A stretch of 64,000 bases of DNA, taken from assembly GCF_017873235.1 (NCBI RefSeq), contig NZ_JAGGJZ010000002.1, positions 310,001 through 374,000 on the forward strand, written 5' to 3'. This DNA comes from Clostridium moniliforme. GTDB taxonomy: Bacteria; Bacillota; Clostridia; Clostridiales; Clostridiaceae. Below are positions 1-8,830 of the stretch, in pieces. Under the pieces are notes generated by a model. The model saw only the letters and a program-made list of their open reading frames with translations. It did not search any database and was not told where the DNA came from. A program made the translations under genes and the position numbers. Positions within the stretch are counted from its first letter, which is position 1; the number at the start of each line of letters is the position of its first letter.

Positions 1-23
1 AATTATGAAAGAGAGGAATTAAC

Positions 24-1823
24 ATGAGTAAAAGTAAAAAAGAAATAATTTCAAAACTTAGAGAGATTATGAAGGAAAAGGGATTATATGCTTATATTAT
101 TCCTTCTTCTGATAATCATCAAAGTGAGTATGTAGGAGAATTTTTTAAGGCTAGAGAATATGTATCAGGATTTACAGGTGATGCAGGAACTATTGTAATT
201 ACACAAGATGAAGCAGGACTTTGGACTGATGGTAGGTTTTTCTTACAAGCTACTTATCAGCTTGAAGATAGTGGAATTAAGCTTTTTAAAATGGGTAATG
301 AAGGTGTTCCTACTATATTAGAATATTTAGAAAAAAATATTCCAAATGGTGGTAGTTTAGGTTTTGACGGACGTCTTATTGCAATGAAGGAAGGGGAAGA
401 GTTTGTTCAAAATCTTAAAAGTAAAAATGTTACAGTAAAATATGATTGTGATCTTGTTGAGAAAGTATGGAAAGATCGTCCTGCTTTAGCAAATGAACCT
501 GTTTTCCTTCTTGAAGAAAAATATTCTGGTGAAAGTACAGCGTCAAAACTTGAAAGATTAAGAAATGTAATGAAAGAAGTAGGAGCTAATTATCATATTA
601 TTGCAACTTTAGATGATGTGGCATGGCTTTTAAATATTCGCGGAAATGATGTTAAATATTCACCATTAATTCTTTGTTATGCAATTGTTTCTTTGGATAA
701 GGTATATTTATTTATTGAAGAGAAAAAGATTAATGAGAATATTAGAAAAGTTTTATATAAGGATAATGTAGTTTTAAAACCTTATAATGATATTTATGAA
801 TATGTTAAAGGATTTAAAGCTGAAGATGTAGTGCTTATAGATCCAGATCGTATAAATTATGCATTATATAAAGATATTCCAGAACATACAAAGAAAGTTG
901 AAATGGATAATCCAACTGTATTATTTAAAGCTATTAAAAATTCTATAGAACTTGAAAATATTAGAAAAGCACATGTAAAAGACGGAGTTGCCATTACAAA
1001 GTTTATGTATTGGTTAAAGGAGAATATAGGTAAAATAAAAATTACAGAAATTAGTGCTTGTAATAAATTAGAGGAATTTAGAAAAATGCAAGATAATTAT
1101 TTATGGCAAAGTTTTGATCCAATTTGTGCTTTTGGAGAACACGCTGCTATGATGCATTACACATCTACACCAGAAACAGATGTAGAACTTAAAAAAGGTA
1201 GCTTTATTTTAATGGATACTGGTGGAAATTATTATGAAGGTTCAACAGACATTACAAGAACAATAGTCCTTGGAGAGGTAGATGAAAAACTTAAACATCA
1301 TTTTACTGCTGTGGCTAGGTCTATGATGAATTTGGCAAAGGCAAAATTTTTATATGGATGCAAAGGATATAATCTAGACGTATTAGCTAGAGAACCTATG
1401 TGGAATATAGAAACAGACTTTAAATGTGGAACAGGACATGGAGTTGGATATTTATTAAATATTCATGAAGCACCAGCTGGTTTTAGATGGTATGCTGTTC
1501 CATCTAAACATGAAACTCATCAGTTAGAAGAAGGAATGGTTATAACTGATGAACCAGGAATTTATATAGATGGAGCTTATGGAATTCGTACAGAAAATGA
1601 ACTTATTGTTAGAAAAGGAAATAAAAATGAATTTGGTCAATTTATGTATTTTGAACCTGTAACATATGCACCAATTGATTTAGATGCAATATATCCTGAA
1701 GATCTTAGTAATGATGAAAAAATATATTTAAATAATTATCATAAATTAGTTTATGAAAAAATATCTCCTTATTTAACTGAGAAAGAAAAAGAATGGCTTA
1801 AAATTTATACAAGAGAAATTTAA
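24..1823 (+). CDS. Xaa-Pro aminopeptidase (M24B, large form)
   Basis: Cytosolic metallopeptidase that removes an N-terminal residue preceding proline. At 599 residues it is the long three-domain form: two creatinase-type N domains (about 7-140 and 160-310), a catalytic M24 domain (about 315-530) and a C-terminal M24_C tail. Metal ligands can be seen: Asp398 in MDTGG, Asp409 in STDITRT, His472 in GTGHGVG, Glu510 in DEPGIY and Glu524 in TENE. The ATG is preceded by GAGAGGA at a good distance. It stands alone, is followed by its own terminator, and shows nothing broken. Family assignment is firm; the peptide substrate is not known from sequence. Confidence 0.95.
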   Translation: MSKSKKEIISKLREIMKEKGLYAYIIPSSDNHQSEYVGEFFKAREYVSGFTGDAGTIVITQDEAGLWTDGRFFLQATYQLEDSGIKLFKMGNEGVPTILEYLEKNIPNGGSLGFDGRLIAMKEGEEFVQNLKSKNVTVKYDCDLVEKVWKDRPALANEPVFLLEEKYSGESTASKLERLRNVMKEVGANYHIIATLDDVAWLLNIRGNDVKYSPLILCYAIVSLDKVYLFIEEKKINENIRKVLYKDNVVLKPYNDIYEYVKGFKAEDVVLIDPDRINYALYKDIPEHTKKVEMDNPTVLFKAIKNSIELENIRKAHVKDGVAITKFMYWLKENIGKIKITEISACNKLEEFRKMQDNYLWQSFDPICAFGEHAAMMHYTSTPETDVELKKGSFILMDTGGNYYEGSTDITRTIVLGEVDEKLKHHFTAVARSMMNLAKAKFLYGCKGYNLDVLAREPMWNIETDFKCGTGHGVGYLLNIHEAPAGFRWYAVPSKHETHQLEEGMVITDEPGIYIDGAYGIRTENELIVRKGNKNEFGQFMYFEPVTYAPIDLDAIYPEDLSNDEKIYLNNYHKLVYEKISPYLTEKEKEWLKIYTREI

Positions 1824-1837
1824 GCAATAAATAATTT

Positions 1838-1873
1838 CTGCTACATTAATAAAATAGTGTAGCAGATTTTTTT
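1838..1873 (+). terminator. Intrinsic terminator after aminopeptidase
   Basis: A 10-bp stem, CTGCTACATT pairing with AGTGTAGCAG (one G-T pair), is followed by a run of seven T. Confidence 0.85.
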
Positions 1874-1942
1874 ATAGCTAAAAATAGATATATAATTAAA
1901 ATTATTATTATTTAATGTAAGTAAAAAAAATTATAAAATAAC

Positions 1943-1971
1943 TTTACAACGGATAATAATTATTATATAAT
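1943..1971 (+). promoter_or_regulatory. Sigma-A-like promoter with internal palindrome, reverse rubrerythrin
   Basis: TTTACA (1943-1948) and TATAAT (1966-1971) are separated by 17 bases. The palindrome ATAATAATTATTAT (1953-1966) fills the spacer, which is where a repressor would block polymerase. PerR controls the homologous genes in C. acetobutylicum (known). The symmetry here is 7+7 rather than the PerR 7-1-7, so the operator reading is inference and could be AT-rich chance. Confidence 0.55.
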
Positions 1972-2078
1972 AATAACTGTCAAAGGGAACAATAAAAAAT
2001 AAGAACCTTTGAATTTAGTAAAGATTAAAAAATAAATTATATATATGTGTGTTTTAAATAATGAGGAGGAAGAAAATT

Positions 2079-2621
2079 ATGAAAAAATTTGTATGTCAAG
2101 TATGTGGATATGTTTATGAAGGAGAAGCTGCACCAGAAAAGTGCCCAGTATGTGGAGTAGGAGCAGATAAATTTGTAGAACAAAAAGGAGAAATGGCTTG
2201 GGCTGACGAGCATAGAATCGGAGTAGCAAAAGGCGTTGATGAAAGAGTAATAGAAGGATTAAGAGCAAACTTTGTAGGGGAATGTACAGAAGTAGGAATG
2301 TATCTTGCAATGTCAAGACAAGCAGACAGAGAAGGATTCCCAGAAGTAGCAGAAACATATAAGAGAGCAGCATTTGAAGAAGCAGAACATGCAGCTAAGT
2401 TTGCAGAGTTATTAGGAGAAGTTTTAGAAGCAGACACTAAGAAAAACTTACAAGCAAGAGTAGATGCAGAATTTGGAGCTTGCCAAGGAAAGAAAGATTT
2501 AGCAACATTAGCAAAACAATTAAACTTAGATGCAATTCATGATACAGTACATGAAATGTGTAAAGACGAAGCAAGACATGGTCAAGCATTCAAAGGATTA
2601 TTAGATAGATATTTCGCTTAA
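2079..2621 (+). CDS. rbr: Reverse rubrerythrin (rubperoxin type)
   Basis: Cytosolic NADH-linked peroxide (and oxygen) reductase of anaerobes. The domain order is reversed relative to classical rubrerythrin: the rubredoxin Fe(Cys)4 centre is at the N-terminus (Cys6, Cys9, Cys22, Cys25), followed by a ferritin-like diiron domain with EAEH and DEARH motifs. At 180 residues it matches the C. acetobutylicum reverse rubrerythrins. I start at ATG 2079 because GAGGAGG lies 8-14 bases upstream; the earlier in-frame ATG at 2061 overlaps that ribosome site and has none of its own. Codon choice is unusually A-ending and uniform, as in highly expressed genes. Monocistronic between its own promoter and terminator, as expected for an oxidative-stress gene. 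Confidence 0.92.
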   Translation: MKKFVCQVCGYVYEGEAAPEKCPVCGVGADKFVEQKGEMAWADEHRIGVAKGVDERVIEGLRANFVGECTEVGMYLAMSRQADREGFPEVAETYKRAAFEEAEHAAKFAELLGEVLEADTKKNLQARVDAEFGACQGKKDLATLAKQLNLDAIHDTVHEMCKDEARHGQAFKGLLDRYFA

Positions 2622-2644
2622 GATCATAAAAATATAACAAAACA

Positions 2645-2685
2645 AAAGGACCTAGAGAGATTTTTCTCTAGGTCTTTTTATTTTG
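2645..2685 (+). terminator. Intrinsic terminator after reverse rubrerythrin
   Basis: GACCTAGAGA (2649-2658) pairs with TCTCTAGGTC (2665-2674), extended by A/T pairs on both sides and followed by TTTTTATTTT. A strong hairpin, as suits a highly expressed gene. Confidence 0.9.
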
Positions 2686-2850
2686 TTATAAAAGATTAGG
2701 TATTATTTTAATTTGATAACAATTTGTAAACCTTTTTAAATTTTAAAAAATTTCCTTTAATATTAAATTTAAGTTAATTAATAAAACAATAAGTAAACAA
2801 AATACATAAACCATTTAAATAAAAAAAACTAACGCTTATACTAAGAAAGG

Positions 2851-2868
2851 AACAGTTTAAATACTGTT
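2851..2868. repeat. Inverted repeat upstream of the DUF47-PiT operon
   Basis: AACAGT and ACTGTT flank six bases, 12 bases ahead of the ribosome site. It could be a small mRNA hairpin or an operator; nothing else in the 270-base gap is recognisable, and I see no clear PhoP box. Confidence 0.35.
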
Positions 2869-2894
2869 AGCTATTAATTTAAGGAGTGAAAAAA

Positions 2895-3521
2895 ATGTTC
2901 AATTTAAATCCAAAAGAAGATAAATTTTTTGTATTATTTGTTGAGCAAGCAAAGAATATTCATGAAGCAGGTAAATTATTAAAGAAGGGATTTGTTGAAT
3001 TAGAAAATAAAGAAGAAAATTCTAAGGCTATTGGTGATTTAGAACATAAGGGAGATAAGATAGTTCATGATAGTATAGTGGAACTTGAAAGAGCTTTTAT
3101 AACACCTTTAGATAGAGAAGATGTATATGAATTAATTAAAATGATGGACAATATTTTAGATACAATTGATTCAGCAGGAAGTAGACTTATTATGTATGAT
3201 TTAAAAGAGTCTAGAGAAGAAGCTGTAAAAATGTGTAATATGATTGTTCAAATAACTGAAGAAGTTGTAAATTTAATGGAAGAACTTAAAAAGATAGGAA
3301 AGAAAAATAATAGAATAATAGAAAAAATTAAAAAAATTAATGAAATAGAACATAAAGGCGATAATCTTTATAGAGAAACAATTACAAAGTTATTTAAAAG
3401 TGGAGATGACGTATTAGAAATAATAAAATGGAAAGAAATATATTCACTTCTAGAAATTTCATTGGATGATTGTGAAAAAATTGCAGCGATAGTTGAAGGA
3501 GTTGTAATGAAGAATGCATAG
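2895..3521 (+). CDS. DUF47 family (PhoU-like) phosphate transport accessory protein
   Basis: A 208-residue, all-helical, charged cytosolic protein of the DUF47/YkaA family, related to PhoU and normally encoded directly before a PiT phosphate permease. Two PhoU-like repeats are visible through the twin LEHKGDKI (about 54) and IEHKGDNL (about 155) motifs, a metal-binding E/D signature in PhoU relatives. The GTG at 2886 overlaps the AAGGAG site, so ATG 2895 is the likely start. It overlaps the following pit gene by 8 bases, indicating translational coupling. The usual inference is that it gates or regulates the permease; biochemistry is thin. Confidence 0.9.
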   Translation: MFNLNPKEDKFFVLFVEQAKNIHEAGKLLKKGFVELENKEENSKAIGDLEHKGDKIVHDSIVELERAFITPLDREDVYELIKMMDNILDTIDSAGSRLIMYDLKESREEAVKMCNMIVQITEEVVNLMEELKKIGKKNNRIIEKIKKINEIEHKGDNLYRETITKLFKSGDDVLEIIKWKEIYSLLEISLDDCEKIAAIVEGVVMKNA

Positions 3522-4518
3522 TACAGCCATTATAATTACTATAGCAATAGTAATTTTATGTTTAACATTCGATTTTATAAATGGATTTAATGATACAGCA
3601 ACAGCAGTTGCAACAACAATTACAACTAGAGCTTTAAAACCTAAAACTGCAATAATACTTTGTGCTGTATTTAATTTTATTGGAGCTTTTACTGGAACAG
3701 CAGTTGCTAAAACTGTTGGGGACGATATAGTAAGTCATAAATATATGCCTCAATGGGTTTTAATTGGAGTATTAATTGCTTGTATAATATGGAATATAAT
3801 AACTTGGTATTTTGGAATACCTAGTAGTTCCTCCCATGCTTTAATTGGTTCTTTAATAGGAGGAGGAATAGCGTTTAATAGAGCTTTTAGCGTTGTTCAA
3901 TGGGGAAATGTATTTAATCATGTAATAATATGGTTAGTTCTTGGACCTGCAACAGGATTTGTATTAGGATATATAATAATGGTAGCTTTAAATTGGATAT
4001 TAAGACCATTAAAACCTAGAATGGTAAATAGATTATTTCAAAAACTTCAAATTATAGCATCAGCATTTATGGCTCTTAATCATGGAGGAAATGATGCACA
4101 AAAATCAATGGGTATAATTACTTTGGCTTTATTAAGTGGAGGATTTATAAGTACATTTGATGTACCTATTTGGGTAATAGCAGCCTGTGCTATGGCAATG
4201 GCCCTTGGAACATCAATTGGAGGAAAGAAAATAATAAAAACTATGGGAAGTGGAATGGCAAAGCTTACACCAGTAAGTGGATTTGCAGCTCAAGTTGGTG
4301 CAGCTACATCAATACTTGGAGCTACTCTTTTTGATGCACCTGTAAGTACTACACAAGTTATTACAACTACAATAATGGGAGTTGGGGCATCAAAAAATAT
4401 AAAATCAGTTAAATGGGGAGTTGCAAAAAATATTATATGGACTTGGATTTTAACAGTTCCACTAAGTGCAATAATTTCTGGTATAACAGTAGAAATATTA
4501 AAATTATTTATAGTATAA
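3514..4518 (+). CDS. pit: PiT-family inorganic phosphate transporter
   Basis: Integral membrane symporter for inorganic phosphate with H+ or Na+. The 334 residues carry the two inverted PiT signatures: GFNDTATAVAT near residue 24 and NHGGNDAQKSMG near residue 190. About ten hydrophobic segments are visible. The length is typical of the short bacterial and archaeal PiT type. The start overlaps the stop of the DUF47 gene, so the two are made together. It is a low-affinity constitutive phosphate route in most bacteria (established for PiT); no Pho regulation is apparent here. Confidence 0.94.
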   Translation: MHSTAIIITIAIVILCLTFDFINGFNDTATAVATTITTRALKPKTAIILCAVFNFIGAFTGTAVAKTVGDDIVSHKYMPQWVLIGVLIACIIWNIITWYFGIPSSSSHALIGSLIGGGIAFNRAFSVVQWGNVFNHVIIWLVLGPATGFVLGYIIMVALNWILRPLKPRMVNRLFQKLQIIASAFMALNHGGNDAQKSMGIITLALLSGGFISTFDVPIWVIAACAMAMALGTSIGGKKIIKTMGSGMAKLTPVSGFAAQVGAATSILGATLFDAPVSTTQVITTTIMGVGASKNIKSVKWGVAKNIIWTWILTVPLSAIISGITVEILKLFIV

Positions 4519-4522
4519 ATGT

Positions 4523-4560
4523 AAGGAGATAAATTTTATAATAATTTTATCTCCTTAATT
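4523..4560 (+). terminator. Hairpin terminator after pit
   Basis: AAGGAGATAAA (4523-4533) pairs with TTTATCTCCTT (4546-4556); the U-tract AATTATT is weak, so termination may be partial. Confidence 0.65.
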
Positions 4561-4670
4561 ATTATAAAGAATAATAAAAAGGTAGCTTTTTATAAGAAAA
4601 AATTGTAAAATATAGTCTGATACTAATAAAGTAATTTAGTAAATAAATTTAGTTTAAAAGGAGAGATGTA

Positions 4671-5567
4671 ATGTACATTATTAATTTCATAAGAGGTTTC
4701 TGTATGGCATTAGCTGATAGTGTTCCAGGAGTTTCTGGAGGAACCATTGCCTTTATTTTAGGATTTTATGATAAATTTATAAATTCGTTAAATGATATCG
4801 TTGTTGGAACAAAAGAAAAAAGAATAGATGCAATAAAATTTTTAATTAAACTTGGAATAGGTTGGGTAACAGGTTTTATATTATCTGTGTTATTTATAAC
4901 ATCAGTTTTTGAAAGTCATATTTATGAAATAAGTTCACTTTTTATAGGATTTATTATTGTTGCAATTCCAATAATATTTAAAGAGGAAAGAAATAGCATC
5001 ATTGGTAAATATAAAAATATAATCTTCTTAATTATAGGAATACTCATTGTTGTAGGAATTACATATTTTAATCCAGCTTCTTCAGGGGGGAACGGTGTAA
5101 TAGTTTCAACTGATCACTTAAATTTTGGAATTATAGTTTATATATTCTTTGCTGCAATGGTTGCTATATCAGCAATGGTTTTGCCTGGAATATCAGGTTC
5201 AACTATTCTTTTAATATTTGGACTTTATGCACCAGTTCTTGGAGCAGTTAAGGAAGTTATAAAGTTTAATTTTGATTATTTACCAATAGTTATTATATTT
5301 GGTCTTGGGGTGTTAACTGGAATAGCAGTTACTATAAAGGGAGTAAAATATGCTTTAGCTAATTATAGATCACAAACAATATATTGTATTATAGGATTAA
5401 TGATAGGTTCATTATATGCAGTAGTTATGGGACCAACTTCTTTAAAAGTTCCACAAGCACCTATGAATATTAGTTCTTTTAGTATAATTTATTTTATAAT
5501 TGGTGGAGCTATAATTATTGGACTTGAAAGACTTAAAGTTAATTTAGAAAAAAGAAATAAAAGATAA
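4671..5567 (+). CDS. DUF368 membrane protein, candidate undecaprenyl-phosphate translocase
   Basis: A 298-residue polytopic membrane protein with the two DUF368 signatures, ADSVPGVSGGT near residue 16 and VLPGISGSTILL near residue 169, an internal repeat with about eight to ten membrane segments. DUF368 proteins (PopT in Vibrio cholerae) have been reported to recycle the lipid carrier undecaprenyl phosphate to the cytosolic face of the membrane. It has its own AGGAGAG ribosome site and a terminator behind it. Standing next to the phosphate permease may be chance. Family call is firm; the function follows from that recent family work and is not shown by this sequence. Confidence 0.88.
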   Translation: MYIINFIRGFCMALADSVPGVSGGTIAFILGFYDKFINSLNDIVVGTKEKRIDAIKFLIKLGIGWVTGFILSVLFITSVFESHIYEISSLFIGFIIVAIPIIFKEERNSIIGKYKNIIFLIIGILIVVGITYFNPASSGGNGVIVSTDHLNFGIIVYIFFAAMVAISAMVLPGISGSTILLIFGLYAPVLGAVKEVIKFNFDYLPIVIIFGLGVLTGIAVTIKGVKYALANYRSQTIYCIIGLMIGSLYAVVMGPTSLKVPQAPMNISSFSIIYFIIGGAIIIGLERLKVNLEKRNKR

Positions 5568-5571
5568 TAAT

Positions 5572-5606
5572 AAAAGGATTTTTCTTTAATAGAAAAGTCC
5601 TTTTTT
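5572..5606. terminator. Bidirectional terminator between DUF368 and GGDEF genes
   Basis: AAAAGGATTTTTCT pairs with AGAAAAGTCCTTTT with G-T pairs; T6 on the plus side and an A-rich tract on the other allow use by the convergent genes. Confidence 0.75.
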
Positions 5607-5644
5607 AAATAACAAGGAATATGTATTTTGGGGTATATTATTAT

Positions 5645-6532
5645 TTATGTTTCCTCTGAAAAAATAGTAGTATTTCTACCATTTCTTTTTGCTATATATA
5701 AGTTTCTATCTGCTAAGTTTATAAAATCTTCAGTAGATATATTATTATTATGCTTTATAGTATAGCCACCCAAACTGCAAGATAATTTAATATTTAAATT
5801 ATCTTTATCATAAGTAGATTTTTCCACTGTTTTTCTAATTTTTTCAGCTAGAATAGTTCCATCTTTCATGTTAGAATTTGCTAAAACAATGATAAATTCT
5901 TCACCGCCAAATCGGCCTAAATAATGATTTTTATTTTTAATACAAGAATCAATAACAGATGCAAAGAATTTTAAAACTTTATCTCCAATAATGTGACCAT
6001 AATTGTCATTTATAGATTTAAATAAATCAATATCTAACATGATTAAAGATATAGGGGAAATATTTAAAGAAATAAGCTTTTCTAATTTTTCATATATAAC
6101 GCGTTTATTATAAATACCTGTTAATTCATCTTTATATAAAGATGTTTCTATACTTTTCATTAAACTATCAATAGTTTGATTTGATTCACCAGTATTAAAG
6201 AAACTTGTTTTGGATATATCTTTTAATAATTCAACAATATAAGTTTTATCATTAGAAATAAATGGAGAAGCTATAACTAAAAATATTTTAGAATCAAATA
6301 CTTCTAATTTTACAAATGTATTATTCTCTAAGTAAGCATTATAAGAAATGCAATTTTCACATTTTTTATTCTTACCCCAAAATTTATAACAAGAGAAATC
6401 TTTAAATTTTAATCCTAATTTTTCGTTATCTGAGTTAATTACTTTATTGTTAATTGGATCTACTATTCGTATAAAATCATATAAATTTTTAAAGGGCTTT
6501 AATCTTTCTTTTATCTCATTAAGTAAGTTCAT
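5645..6532 (-). CDS. GGDEF diguanylate cyclase with N-terminal sensor domain
   Basis: Makes cyclic di-GMP from two GTP. The C-terminal half carries a complete GGDEF domain with the active-site motif RFGGEEF and upstream LDIDLFKSINDNYGH, so catalysis is expected. There is no RxxD inhibitory site five residues before the motif. The N-terminal 120 residues form a PAS-like region containing a CENC motif (Cys-x-x-Cys), possibly a metal or redox sensor. I place the start at ATG 6532 (295 residues) because GAGG lies 6 bases upstream on the minus strand; the ORF extends further but with no ribosome site. No transmembrane segment, so probably soluble. Input signal unknown. Confidence 0.88.
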   Translation of the reverse strand: MNLLNEIKERLKPFKNLYDFIRIVDPINNKVINSDNEKLGLKFKDFSCYKFWGKNKKCENCISYNAYLENNTFVKLEVFDSKIFLVIASPFISNDKTYIVELLKDISKTSFFNTGESNQTIDSLMKSIETSLYKDELTGIYNKRVIYEKLEKLISLNISPISLIMLDIDLFKSINDNYGHIIGDKVLKFFASVIDSCIKNKNHYLGRFGGEEFIIVLANSNMKDGTILAEKIRKTVEKSTYDKDNLNIKLSCSLGGYTIKHNNNISTEDFINLADRNLYIAKRNGRNTTIFSEET

Positions 6533-6721
6533 AATAAACCTCGCAATAATCATTTTTATCAATTTAGTATAAGTATGAGATTAACATAAAAAATCCTTAA
6601 AAATATAAGGATATAATTAATTATGTAAATAATAATATGTTTTATTATAACATAGACAATATTTTTTTTACCAATTATAATATATATAATTAGTATGTGC
6701 AAATAAAAGAAGGAGATATGT

Positions 6722-7234
6722 ATGATTATTGAATTAAAAGATAAAAGAATAGAAGAATCAGTTAAACATTTAAAGAAAGCTATAGAAATAGTAGGTGGAA
6801 AAGAATATTTAGATAATTTCAATAATGACTCAGAATTTATTGAAGACATAATAAATAATGTATTTTTAAAAGGACAAGCTATTCTGTATATAGGAAGAAG
6901 AGGGTATACAATAGATGAGCTTTGCACATTAAAAACTGAATTTGAAAAGTATTTCTTAAAAAATAAGAGAAAAGTTATAGGAAGAATATGTTCTAAAATA
7001 AAAGAATACAATACATTACTTGAGAGTAAAATAAGAAAATTCAAAAAAAGTAATTCTATTGAAGAGTTTAGAGAGATAGTAGATGAAATAGAAGATAGAT
7101 ATAAATGGGAATTTGATAACTTTTTCTTAATGTATATAGATAATTTAGATGAAAATAAAAATTATTATGGAGAATATTTAACAGAAAAGAAAAAACAAAT
7201 AATAGATAGTGTTTTAATGAATTTAGGTATATAA
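6722..7234 (+). CDS. Uncharacterised helical protein
   Basis: A 170-residue, strongly charged, predicted all-helical cytosolic protein that I do not recognise. It has a GAAGGAG ribosome site 5 bases before the ATG and normal clostridial codon use, so it is a real gene. Lysine and glutamate dominate; no cysteine pair, signal peptide or membrane segment is seen. It is transcribed away from the GGDEF gene and is followed after about 195 bases by a hairpin in front of the hydrogenase maturation operon. An overlapping opposite-strand reading frame looks like a shadow. Confidence 0.7.
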   Translation: MIIELKDKRIEESVKHLKKAIEIVGGKEYLDNFNNDSEFIEDIINNVFLKGQAILYIGRRGYTIDELCTLKTEFEKYFLKNKRKVIGRICSKIKEYNTLLESKIRKFKKSNSIEEFREIVDEIEDRYKWEFDNFFLMYIDNLDENKNYYGEYLTEKKKQIIDSVLMNLGI

Positions 7235-7428
7235 ATTTTAATAAAAATATATTATAATAATTAATGTTCAAATATTAAGAGAGGAATCTTTTTCTATTTG
7301 TTCCTTTAAATCTATAATTAAAATCTAACAGAAAAGAGATGTCTAATCTGAAAGAAAGTTAATTCAAAATGTATATTTAATATAGTAGGGATAGGTTTAA
7401 GTATTATCCTTATTAGTAATGCAATTTT

Positions 7429-7470
7429 AGCTAATTTTCTTTAATTTTAAGGAAGTTAGCTTTTTTATTT
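7429..7470 (+). promoter_or_regulatory. Terminator-like hairpin in the leader of the hyd operon
   Basis: AGCTAATTTTCTT (7429-7441) pairs with AAGGAAGTTAGCT (7449-7461), with two G-T pairs, followed directly by a T6 run. It ends about 20 bases before the start codon of the first operon gene, leaving no room for a promoter between them. It is therefore either an attenuator, or the terminator of the upstream gene with a promoter further back. The 190 bases before it contain a second small hairpin (AGGGATA...TATCCTT, about 7387-7410) and no riboswitch class I recognise. Confidence 0.6.
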
Positions 7471-7488
7471 ATTCAGGAGGGTTTATTT

Positions 7489-7737
7489 ATGAAAAAAATT
7501 GCTGTAATTAGTGCTATACTTGAATCTCCAGAAATTTGTCAAGAGGAATTTAATAAAATAGTTTCAAACTTCAGAGGAAGTGTAAGAGGAAGAATGGGAA
7601 TACCTTTTGAAGAAGGAATTTCAGTTATTTGTATAACTGTTACAGGGGAATTAAATGAAATAAATAGTTTAACAGGAAAACTTGGCAATATAAATGGAGT
7701 TACAGTTAAAACTGCAATAGCAAAAAAGGAGATTTAG
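7489..7737 (+). CDS. TM1266-type iron-only hydrogenase system regulator
   Basis: An 82-residue protein with an ACT/NikR-like ferredoxin fold, of the family named for Thermotoga TM1266 (putative iron-only hydrogenase system regulator). The GRMGIPFEEGISVICITVTG core and the location directly before hydE are typical. AGGAGGG precedes the ATG. It likely senses a metabolite or metal and acts on hydrogenase assembly or expression, but no DNA-binding domain is present and the mechanism is unknown. The following hydE start touches its stop codon, so the two are coupled. Confidence 0.85.
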   Translation: MKKIAVISAILESPEICQEEFNKIVSNFRGSVRGRMGIPFEEGISVICITVTGELNEINSLTGKLGNINGVTVKTAIAKKEI

Positions 7738-8820
7738 GTGAAAGGAAAAGTTATGAAAGTAATAAATATTATTGATAAGCTTTATAAGGAGCATAATGCT
7801 AAAAGAGAAGAATTGTTATATCTTTTAGATAATATTACAGAAGAGGAAGAACAATATTTAGCTAAAAAGGCTAATGAAATTCGTACTCAAAATTATGGGA
7901 ATAAAGTTTATATGAGAGGGCTTATTGAATTTACAAATTACTGCAAAATGAATTGCTGTTATTGTGGAATAAGAAGAGATAATAAAAATGCTGACAGATA
8001 TAGATTAACTTTTGATGAAATAATTTCTTGTACTGACCTTGGAGATAAATTGGGATATAAAACATTTGTACTTCAAGGGGGAGAAGACAGTTATTTTACA
8101 GATGATAAAATGGTTGAAATAATAAAAGAAATAAAGAGAAGACATCCAGAAAATGCAATTACACTTTCTATTGGGGAAAGAAGTTATGAATCTTATAAAA
8201 AAATGTTTGAAGCAGGAGCAGATAGATATCTTTTAAGACATGAAACTGCAACAAAAAAATTATATGAGAAACTTCACCCAGGTGCTTCTTTTGAAAATAG
8301 GAGAGAATGTTTAAATAATTTAAAGGAAATAGGATATCAAATAGGTGCAGGATTTATGGTAGGATTACCAGATCAAACAAATGAGGATTTAGTAAATGAC
8401 TTAATGTATGTAAAAGAATTAAAACCTCATATGTGTGGTATAGGACCATTTATTCCTCAAAAAGATACTCCACTTGGACATGAAAAAGGAGGAACTCTTG
8501 AAAAAACTGTTATAATGCTTTCATTAGTTAGACTTTTACTTCCAGATTTATTATTACCTGCAACTACAGCACTTGGCACTATAGATCCTATAGGAAGGGA
8601 AAAGGGAATAAAAGCTGGAGCAAATGTTGTTATGCCAAATCTATCACCAACAGATGTAAGGGATAAATATGCTTTATATGATGGGAAAATCTGTACTGGA
8701 GATGAGGCAGCTGAATGTAGAATGTGTATAGCAAATAGAATGAAAAGATTTGGATATGAAGTTGAAGTAGCAAGAGGAGATAACGTAACCTGGGAAAAAA
8801 ATAATTTAAAAAAGTACTAG
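7738..8820 (+). CDS. hydE: [FeFe]-hydrogenase maturase HydE (radical SAM)
   Basis: Radical SAM enzyme that acts with HydG and HydF to build the diiron H-cluster subsite. The CX3CX2C cluster motif, CKMNCCYC, is near residue 68, inside a TIM-barrel of 360 residues, a typical length. Other family features include LQGGEDSYF and the GFMVGLPDQT region. The GTG at 7738 abuts the TM1266 stop and is served by AAGGAG; an ATG at 7753 with AAAGGA is the alternative (355 residues). First enzyme of the maturation set TM1266-hydE-hydG-hydG-hydF, with short spacings throughout. Confidence 0.93.
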   Translation: MKGKVMKVINIIDKLYKEHNAKREELLYLLDNITEEEEQYLAKKANEIRTQNYGNKVYMRGLIEFTNYCKMNCCYCGIRRDNKNADRYRLTFDEIISCTDLGDKLGYKTFVLQGGEDSYFTDDKMVEIIKEIKRRHPENAITLSIGERSYESYKKMFEAGADRYLLRHETATKKLYEKLHPGASFENRRECLNNLKEIGYQIGAGFMVGLPDQTNEDLVNDLMYVKELKPHMCGIGPFIPQKDTPLGHEKGGTLEKTVIMLSLVRLLLPDLLLPATTALGTIDPIGREKGIKAGANVVMPNLSPTDVRDKYALYDGKICTGDEAAECRMCIANRMKRFGYEVEVARGDNVTWEKNNLKKY

Positions 8821-8830
8821 GAGGAGAAAA

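Noticed and set aside
2077-2437. Two minus-strand open frames opposite the reverse rubrerythrin
   Set aside because: Leucine- and serine-rich shadows of a gene with strongly biased codons; no start signals.
5645-6562. Upstream start of the GGDEF gene at 6562
   Set aside because: The extra ten residues have no ribosome site, whereas ATG 6532 has GAGG at proper spacing.
6559-7044. 161-codon open frame on the minus strand, hydrophobic
   Set aside because: It overlaps the well-supported plus-strand gene at 6722-7234 and has no ribosome site; the hydrophobic run is the complement of a lysine/glutamate-rich gene.
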